From Ashinkailepas kermadecensis (lineage: Eukaryota > Arthropoda > Thecostraca > Neolepadidae): a DNA stretch of 64,000 nucleotides. The notes under the pieces are model-generated. The model saw nothing but the letters and a program-made list of their open reading frames with translations. It ran no database searches and was not told the origin of the DNA. Within the stretch, counting starts at the first letter, position 1; each line of letters opens with the position of its first letter. The position numbers and the translations under genes were made by a program. The stretch is taken from positions 239,501 through 303,500 of the forward strand of contig JAOTOM010004568.1 of the NCBI GenBank assembly GCA_034440615.1, written 5' to 3'. Positions 56,250 through 64,000 of the stretch are shown in pieces.

Positions 56250-56670
56250 GGTGAACGCTCCTCCGGCCGGGAAAAAGCGTCCATCCGGGAAGGCTCGAGT
56301 GAAATACCTAGAATTGTTTAGTCTGAGCGCCCCTCCGAGAGAACAAGGCGCGTCTTCAATGTGCTCGAATGGACGCCTCTCGCATTTTCGGCCAGAGGCT
56401 CCCCTCGGAAGAAAAAGACACCCCACCAGGCAGGATCGAGTTCAGAAATTGTCACGATTTGAACTTGGTACCTGGAGAGGCGCCTCCAGCTAGAAAAAAA
56501 TCGAGGGTTAGGGTACACTCGGGCCTTCTCGGAGGGGCACCTTTACCTTCCAAGATGCGCCTCTGGCTGAAGAAAAAATCGGGGGCTCACTCAAAGACAC
56601 TGAATGAAGGATGAAGGAGCGCCCCTGGCTGAATAATTCGTTGGGGATGCACTCAAACACACTGAATCCT
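56250..56670. repeat. About 100-bp diverged modules, MITE-related
   Basis: Three to four modules with the order 'CGCCTC(T)GGCTGAA...TCG...GGG..CACTC' (around 56330-56390, 56480-56600 and 56615-56665). The same order is found inside the MITE at 21500-21570 and at about 58800-58945. Confidence 0.6.
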
Positions 56671-57010
56671 ATCGATCCTACGATCCATAGATACATAGAT
56701 AAGATCATAGGTTTGATCATAGGATCATGTTTAGCCTTCTGCTCATCGTATGATCCGTAGATCATATGGTCCTACATACTGTTTCATTTCTGCTCACTTG
56801 GATATTACACTACGAGAATTCCACCGTAGAAAAACAGACATTGTAAATAATAAACAAGTAATGTTTGTCGACACCTTTCGGTGAATGTCTCAGCCACGCG
56901 TGGAGGTCAGGCGGGCATGTGGGTTGGACACGGACAGCCTCTGAGGACCCACCCGAGACGTCCGGACGACCGGTGACCTTGGAGAGCTCACGGCGGCCGG
57001 CCTTGGCCCG
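56671..57010. other. Palindromic GATC cluster and flank
   Basis: 56680-56775 holds many overlapping palindromes (TGATCATAGGATCATG, TATGATCCGTAGATCATATG). Nothing else recognised. Confidence 0.5.
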
Positions 57011-57016
57011 GTGGAT

Positions 57017-57450
57017 GCCCGTCGGCTGGCAGTATCCGGCCGGGTAGTCTGGGTGCCGGCCGGATATTGTCCGTCGGCTGGCAGTATCCGGCCGGGTAGC
57101 CTGGGTGCCGGCCGGATATTGTCCGTCGGCTGGCAGTATCCGGCCGGGTAGTCTGGGTGCCGGCCGGATATTGTCCGTCGGCTGGCAGTATCCGGCCGGG
57201 TAGCCTGGGTGCCGGCCGGATATTGTCCGTCGGCTGGCGGTATCCGGCCGGGTAGCCTGGGTGCCGGCCGGATATTGTCCGTCGGCTGGCAGTATCCGGC
57301 CGGGTAGCCTGGGTGCCGGCCGGATATTGTCCGTCGGCTGGCAGTATCCGACCGGGTAGCCTGGGTGCCGGCCGGGTAGCCCGGGTGCCGGCCGGGTAGC
57401 CTGGGTGCCGGCCGGGTAGCCTGGCTGCCGGCCAGGTAGCCTGGCTGCCG
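57017..57450. repeat. 52-bp minisatellite turning into 20-bp repeat
   Basis: GTCCGTCGGCTGGCAGTATC recurs every 52 bp (for example 57069 and 57121), about seven units. A 20-bp sub-unit CCGGGTAGCCTGGGTGCCGG then repeats alone from about 57370. The long minus frames here are artefacts. Confidence 0.94.
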
Positions 57451-57899
57451 GCCGGATACTGACGCGCCGGGCTGGTCCGGCGAGGTGGGGTTCGGTGGTT
57501 CGGATTGGTTCAGGTCGGGAGGGCGTGGTCTGGTTCGAGCGTGGGTCAGCGGCATGAAGAGTGATAGTCCGTGTCTGTGTTTGGAGTGATAGTCTTTGTC
57601 TGGGGACTTGGGACAGGGGTTGGCGATGCACAAAGCACTTCGATGGCGTCATCCAAAGAAACAGTGTGGCGTGGGTCATCAACGCTGGTATCCAAACAGA
57701 GAGAGGGAGCATCAGGGGGTCGAGCGATGGTCATCAGGGATGGTGGAAGTTCGGATTCAAAGTCCGGTGGCGAGCTGGGGTCTGTGTCCTTGCGTTTTTT
57801 TTCCCACTGCGGGGTAAAACACCCTACCTAACGAAATATACACAAACACAAATAACACCCAGAAACACAGAGAACAAAAGTACGACGACAAAAATCACG

Positions 57900-58242
57900 T
57901 GGGGTGACGGGTGTTGCCCCACTCGAAACGGCAGGTATAAAAAAATGCAATGGGTGTCACCCCACTCGAAATGAAATAAAAACAGACGACGGATGTCACC
58001 CCACTTGAAATGAACGAACAAGAGGCGACGAACAAGAGGTGACGGCTGGGTGTCTCCCTTCCCGAAATTGAAATACAGAAAACTGCGGAATCAGCAGTGA
58101 ATTAGCAGCCAGTCGGCAGAGCGGATTGGTAGCGGGCGCCACCGCAGGAGGTAATGCCTCTGTGACTAGCAGTGAATCAGCAGCCAGTCGGCAGAGCGGA
58201 TTGGCAGCGGGCGCCACAGCAGGAGGTAATGCCTCTGTGACT
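57900..58242. repeat. Two adjacent tandem repeats
   Basis: 57900-58075 has about four diverged units with GGTGTCACCCCACTCGAAA. 58093-58242 is a 75-bp unit (AGCAGTGAATCAGCAGCCAG) present twice. Confidence 0.85.
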
Positions 58243-59184
58243 AGTGCTGGTCAGTCCACGCACTTGGTCTATCACATGAGGGCGTAATCCAAAAGTATGA
58301 ATATAGGTATATTCCTAGATGCAGGTTATGTGGAGCAAATATCATTTCTTCTTGTGTGTTTCGCTGGACCTGACGCGATTAAGTGGACGCGTTCACCTAA
58401 GCGAATGCTTGTTTCCTCATCTTCGAAGAGAGTTCTCTTTTCCTTTTTTTCGATTATCAGAGAATCGATTTCAGAGAATCGATATATCGAATCGATTTCG
58501 TTCGATTTTGCAGAGAACTTCTTCGGAGACACAATTTCACGTCCCCTAGGCGAGAGCGTCATCTATTAAGAAAAATTAGCGCTCGGGAGCTTCCAACTCC
58601 ACGGGTTCCAACATTGATCGGAGTCACCTGATGGTTTTGCTGGGTGTTTCTTTTCTCGTGGGTAGGTCTGTCTTTGGATTTGTGCGTCTGCTGATTTTTT
58701 TTGCCGGGTATGGACGATTTCTGTGGATTTCGCGGCATTGGACTTCCCCTCAGCTGAATAACACGCCAAACGTGTTAGGGGAAAATTCAGAAATGCACAT
58801 GGGGGGGGGGAACTCTGGAGTGGCTCCATTTTCTCGGAGGGATACCACTGCGAAAGTCCCTGGAGGAGCGCCTCTGGATGAAAATCCGTTCAGCAGCAGA
58901 GGGAGGGTGAGTTCGAGCGCGCTGAATGGGGCCCATAGGACACATGCTCCAACCACTGCATCCGCCCCAGAAACGAGTTCGCTTCATTGTTTTATCTTAG
59001 TATTCATCATGGGTGAACATTTAATTATTTTAAGGGTGCCCGGGTATCCCTAACGCATGCCGAGGAGCTCTGAAGTTTGATATGGAACCGTGTGGGGAAG
59101 CATCCCTGATAGATTTCAAGGCTTGTTGGAAGCAATCGAGAAGACCCCCTGAAAATGTACGCAATTATCCACCAATGATATCCA
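58243..59184. other. Gene-free stretch with MITE-like module
   Basis: A run of 10 G at about 58801, and a CGCCTCTGGATGAAAATCCG module at about 58870 related to the MITE interior. ATCGATT-rich palindromes lie at 58450-58505. No gene recognised. Confidence 0.45.
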
Positions 59185-59915
59185 TTTATTTTATGTTTCG
59201 CAAAGACGCCCATTAGAATGCAAAAGAATGCACCCACCACAAGCAGGTGTTCGTAGACACGCGAGATCGAACTTTGCATCAGTCCACCACTACACGCATG
59301 CTCCAACAGCAATCGGCGAGAAACAACACGGCGGCCGCCAGTGCAAGCGGCCAACACATCAGTCGCCACACCGCTGAAGCGACCCCATCTACATACCCCA
59401 CACTGGCCCGCTCCGTCACACAGCGGCCGGATGGTGTGGCCTCGCTCACATCAACACCCAACAGCGGATCGCCACGCGCTCACACGATACCAAACACCGA
59501 CAGTGGCGGATCCAGCCGGTGAACTTTGGTGGGGCTTAATTAACACACACTCAGCGGTGACAAGCACAATACAAACACAAACAGTAGCAAACGCTAAGTG
59601 GGCTCATAACGACACTCAGGAATTTTGCATAGTGTGATGCCTAGCCACCAGTTACGAGTTCTCACCACTTCCCGGTTAATCTCAGCTGTAATATAAATTG
59701 GATGCGCACGAAAACTGCACTCCAGGGTAACGGGATTGAAGGATAACCGATTTCGTCCCCCCTCCCCCTCCACCCTCTGGTGTTGTTATTTTCATAGTGC
59801 GCCGTGATCCTATCTTACGGAGAACATTCACCATTTTTCAACTTCTCGACCATCTCTGTTCGTTTCTCAGCATGACGTTCTTCCCGGTCAAATGGCGTCG
59901 ATTTGTATCCGTTTG
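59185..59915 (-). repeat. 0.9-kb dispersed repeat, copy B
   Basis: Inverted relative to copy A at 6945-7835 and similar along its length, with one VNTR unit instead of four and about 100 bp (59545-59665) absent from A. The minus strand near 59830-59910 reads FDREERHAEKRTEMVEKLKN, which looks protein-like, so the family may once have coded. A run of 13 C lies just beyond at about 59980. Confidence 0.75.
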
Positions 59916-59919
59916 TGGG

Positions 59920-61435
59920 GACCATGGTCCCACCGATGTTGATCTCGCCCACCCCGATGTTGGCTTCGACCTCCCCCCTGTCCCCCCCCCCCCACATAAC
60001 TTATGCCATTTTATGCTAATAATAATAAAGCTTAGGTAAAAAATTTGAAGCACATCATGCGACTTAGAAAACATAGGTCCTGCCAACCAGTCTTTTTGTA
60101 CTGAAAAAAAAGGTTTGGATTTGGTAGTGGGTTCACTTTCCACCTTTTGCTGCAAAAATGTAAACTTGTGCCAAAACAAAATTGTCGAATTTCCTTTCAC
60201 CTTGCAAGCACAGCCTTACATCATAAAATGTTCAAACTAACTGATGCTGATGCATTTTGAACTAAATTGTGTGAAAAATCGGCGAAGCCTCTAATCAACA
60301 ATTGCATTGTCATACTAATACTTGCACATACCGTCAATTACCAGCACAAGTAAATGGAGCTTGAACTGATTAATTCCATTATCTCATTCTCTTCCAGCCA
60401 TTGTGAAACTTGCATGCAATCCAGTCGAGTCAACAACAATCAGGTACCATTGAAATTGTAGGCATACAAACTATAATTACATTCAGCAGTCCGCCCATCC
60501 CACCGGTGGCTTCATATTTACTTAAGTACATACATGCTCAAAGTGCATGTATTCAATATTGATTTGGCACACCCCGGTCTCAATCTGAACCAGCAAGAGC
60601 CACACGTGAGCGAAATATTATGTCAGCTTATGATTCCATGATAGAATAAAGAAATATAGTCAGCAAAATATAGGCAAAATATAGCCAAATATAATCAGCA
60701 AGAAGCTGCATGCACAACGTATTATAATTGTTCTTCTTGAGGAAGACAATACGTGCTAAGCCATGGCTTACATGCCTTTCTAAACTAACCTTACACAACT
60801 AGACTAGATGTCTAAACTAAACCACTAAACTAGATGTCATAGACACTAGTGCGTATGAAATGTCACAGGGAGAGGTCGTGCTGGGGGTTCAGAACATCGA
60901 GAACCATAGCATCCAACGATAAAAAGTTCAGTTACAAAAATACAAGAATCTCAAAGTCCAATTTTGCGGTTGCGGTCAACAGATATGACGGAGACGGGAC
61001 ATTTGTGGTGAAATTGCGCGCGCGATGTTTAATCATGTGGCCAAACCCATGTGTGATCGTGCGGCTTCGTTTTTTGTGCATTTTGTAACCTGATGATTGT
61101 GTGGCATAAATCCAGCAAAAATAAGATTTTGAACCGGTATCTATGACTGACACTTATAAAGCGGATTGGGGTCAGTTGCTTCCTGCCTTTGTTCAGATTT
61201 TGCATGGCGTATTTTGGAACATCGACGATGAATGAAGATAAGTGGATGATGGATGGTGATGCGCGGTTAGTACCTAGGCACATACATGTATTTTCCGATA
61301 TGAACATCGGATGGCGGACATCGAGGCCCGAGGAAGCAAAATCGGAGTGGGGAGGCGCGGCGGCACCTGATGTCTCCTTTAATTCAGACATTTAACATTT
61401 GTCCATGGTAATGAGGTAAATTTGCACATTAAGAC
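59920..61435. other. Gene-free region
   Basis: Nothing recognised; frames at 60849-61395 lack domains. Confidence 0.4.
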
Positions 61436-61439
61436 ATTC

Positions 61440-61925
61440 ATTGAATTCATGAATTTTTTTAATGTTCATACATTCAATCCAAAACAAAATCAGTCCAAAA
61501 TACATCCGTGTTTATGAATGTCTTCATGAATGTGATGCGACCAATCGTTTCCTCCGCAAATACATCATTGTTAATCGGCAGGCAAAAAAAACTCCAAAAA
61601 GGGGCTAGGAATTGAGGTAAATAGCATTAAAATAATGCCAAGGACAAGAAGTGTAACAAAACCTAACCTAGCCTAGCCTAGCCTTCCCCTGTAAGAAAAC
61701 AACATTAAAAATGGGAAATCTTCCAACTGTTTTTCTTTTAAACAAAGTTGAAACATATAACCTAACGTAACCTAGCCAAATATGTTTTTGAAGAAAAAAA
61801 TACATTTTTTCATGTCAAAAACATGTGACAATTGCCCTAACTTAACAGAAAGTCATAACCAAACCTAACCAAGCCTTACCCCATTGCTTCCTTCATGGAG
61901 GTAAAATGTTTGTAAAACTTGTCTC
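61440..61925 (-). repeat. GGTTAGG-rich dispersed repeat, copy 3
   Basis: On the minus strand the same block order as copies 1 and 2: ACAAACATTTTACCTCC, ATGGGGTAAGGCTTGGTTAG, three TAGGTTAGG-like units, TGCCTGCCGATTAACA, GCGGAGGAAACGATTGGTCG. Confidence 0.7.
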
Positions 61926-61983
61926 GTAAATAGGTACTTAGTGCGATAATAATGGCAATGATTGAAAAGAATGTGCTTAGAAA

Positions 61984-62130
61984 CCAGGGGCGTCATTTTG
62001 TATGCACTAAGGGGCAACTGGTCCCCAATGAGTAATTTCTCCCCAATCATTGATTTTCCCTCCTCCCTAATGAGACCAAAGCTTAACCATTGAGCATATG
62101 GATCTGCCCTTCCATGACGCCTGTGTGCAC
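61984..62130. other. hAT-like terminal sequences, boundaries unsure
   Basis: CAGGGGCGTCATTTTGTATG at 61984, with G-rich sequence after it, and an opposing CATGACGCCTGTG at about 62114-62126 resemble short inverted termini. No convincing target duplication. A related sequence starts at about 63474 (CATGGGTGTCACTTTATG). Confidence 0.3.
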
Positions 62131-62465
62131 TCCCTGCTCAACATTGTTTTTCCTCCGATTTCAGACCATGACCATTGACACCAGGGACAATATTTTCCCT
62201 GGGGGAAATTATCGCCCTATATTACCCTGATACTTAAACCCGTCGTGTGTGTTTCATGATGATTGACTGTATTGTCTGGCTGCTGGGCAGTTGGGATCAC
62301 CTCATCATTGTCACAAACAAGTCCACATCTTCTCATGCATCTGCTGATTGGGGTGATTTTAAAAGGTGATATCTTGCTGATATGTAATTCCCAATGAAAC
62401 AGTAGATGAAGAAGTTGATAGGTAAACTTTAACAAGTCCAGTCCAGTCCCAAATCTTGTTTTGTA

Positions 62466-62725
62466 TAGTTATATTTAGCGGTGTATGGGGTGAGATTTAT
62501 CTTAGGTAGGTGTGCACGATACATGCCCCTTTAAGCAGGCATGGATGGTGTTAAAAATTATTGGTAGGGCACTCGATCCACGAGTGTGTTACGCGGGATC
62601 GAATGAATAGGGCTGGATAGGTAAGGTAGATTGGAATTGATGGGTGTGTGGGGTATTGGTGGATGGTTTACTTGGAATTCAGGATGTGGTATTGGTTGAG
62701 GTGATCAGTGTCTTTTTCTGATTTG
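62466..62725 (+). repeat. LINE 3' tail, dispersed copy 2
   Basis: Matches 106-345 in order, and upstream (AAATCTTGTTTTGTATAG) even the last codons of the LINE frame. Coding sequence is not preserved here. Confidence 0.6.
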
Positions 62726-63246
62726 TGCTCAGTTGCCCACATACCTTCAAAAAAGTGGAGCAATGGTCAGCCGATATGTATGTTTGTGCACCGCTAAGAA
62801 GGGGAGGGAGCCAAATTGGGTACCAGGCAATTCATTAGTTAGTGAATGGGACGAAAGAACGTGAGCGAATGAGGAGAATGAATGTGTTCGGTAGCTTTAA
62901 GGGCCAGCGGAAGCTGCTTGGGGCTCAACACCGGCACCTACTTCGTGCAGTACATTGCACAAAATATTACTACTATTAGCATCCAAAAAGTTCCAACTGG
63001 GGGCAAGCCATTCAAACCACGGAAAAACTATATCCTCATTCATTTTCTAATATAGTGTATTCATTTTACTTTAGCGAGTGGCACTCGCTTACCTATATGG
63101 TGTTCCCAAAACTTTGACCTCGCACAACATATAAATACATGTCAGGGAGGGTAGTTCAAACAACACCAGCCGGCTGGGGTTGGGGGAATGGGGGGTGGAG
63201 GTGGTGTGGAACAAAACACAACACACACACACACACACACACACTT

Positions 63247-63283
<37 letters not shown>

Positions 63284-64000
63284 TGGCGCAAAAAGAATAG
63301 GTTCAGTTGGATTAAGCTAAGCTTAGTTTAGGTCTCTTTCACACAATCCGAGAGATGACCACACCACACCGACCCACATAGCTCACACCCCCACCCCATG
63401 CACCCCACACCCCGCCGACGGCATACCCCCCACAGCCCTACAATGCTTGCGGAATCTGACTGAATGGTATATATCATGGGTGTCACTTTATGAAGATGGT
63501 TAAGGGGCCAAGTGACCATTTTGATGGCCAATGTTTCCCAGAAAACCATTTGTGTCCATTGTACGCCAATAGGCCCAATGGTGAATCTTCAGCCTAATTG
63601 AGGGTTAAATCGATGATTGACGGGGCGAAATAAGTATTGAAGGGACCTTCCTTAACATATGCAAAGCGACACATTTGGCATGGATCACTCATGCAATACA
63701 AACATACGAAACGTGCTTGTAATGCTGTTATTTCCACACTAATGTTACTCATGTTGTTCTTTGTATAGAGTGTTAGCATAGCATTAGAAACATAAATTGC
63801 ACGATGTGTCTAATTACATCAGAAGCATCGATAGCTTGGAAGATGCGAGGGATTTGTTTAGAATACATCGAGGAACACACGTGGAGAAAAGTTCGATGAA
63901 ATACAATGCTGGAACTATGCAGGCGTATATATTATTATGATGGCAATACGGGATGGCCTTTGATCGTAATCACACCATAATTGGTTCGATTATGCTCGCA
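62726..64000. other. Gene-free end of window
   Basis: Apart from the AC/AT microsatellite, nothing recognised. Confidence 0.4.
63217..63281. repeat. (AC)n followed by (AT)n microsatellite
   Basis: About 28 bp of AC, then about 32 bp of AT. Confidence 0.97.

Noticed and set aside
56810..57712. 300-codon minus frame, Arg/Pro/Gly-rich, collagen-like look
   Set aside because: Product of the 52-bp and 20-bp tandem repeats; the overlapping frame is equally open.

Overview
The window looks like arthropod nuclear DNA. The evidence is one complete beta-type octopamine receptor (octopamine is the arthropod counterpart of noradrenaline), GGTTAGG-rich dispersed repeats that resemble the arthropod TTAGG telomere motif, tRNA-derived SINEs, and dense remains of LINE, Ty3/gypsy, hAT-like and piggyBac-like elements. 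Very abundant (AT)n, (CT)n and minisatellites would suit a crustacean or chelicerate, but the sequence alone does not settle the group. Coding density is very low. I support only one intact host gene, the receptor at 45976-47463 on the minus strand.

Left third (1-21 kb). A LINE 3' end opens the window. It is followed by tandem arrays (55, 24 and 54 bp units), a decayed transposon-type gene (3.6-4.2 kb), a tRNA-derived SINE (4.9 kb), a 0.9-kb dispersed repeat carrying an expanded 92-bp VNTR (6.95-7.83 kb), and a decayed LINE reverse transcriptase (9.9-11.1 kb). From 11.4 to 20.8 kb lies a degenerate Ty3/gypsy element on the minus strand. It is split by a 5463-bp insertion (14376-19838) that has 15-bp terminal inverted repeats and a perfect 8-bp target duplication, GTGCTGAC. 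These are the marks of a hAT-type transposon. The insertion has no visible transposase and consists largely of a divergent minisatellite.

Middle (21-45 kb). This part holds a 239-bp hAT-type MITE, a three-copy GGTTAGG repeat family (first copy), and a 924-bp piggyBac-like element with 15/16-matching TIRs and TTAA flanks. It also holds a LINE RNase H fragment, a broken THAP zinc-finger domain, a LINE endonuclease fragment, and many minisatellites. Long AT-rich stretches here show nothing I can name.

Right third (45-64 kb). The octopamine receptor has an eight-copy 19-bp repeat starting 31 bp upstream of its ATG. Beyond it are a 13-bp satellite, and an inverted-repeat element whose left arm was hit by a Val-tRNA-like SINE. 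That SINE has a 15-bp target duplication, and the right arm preserves the empty site. Further right are more LINE fragments, higher-order minisatellites, and second copies of the dispersed families seen on the left (7/59 kb, 24/52/61 kb and 0.1/62 kb pairs).

No operon, CRISPR, rRNA or canonical functional tRNA gene is visible. Many long apparent reading frames are artefacts of tandem repeats whose period is a multiple of three.
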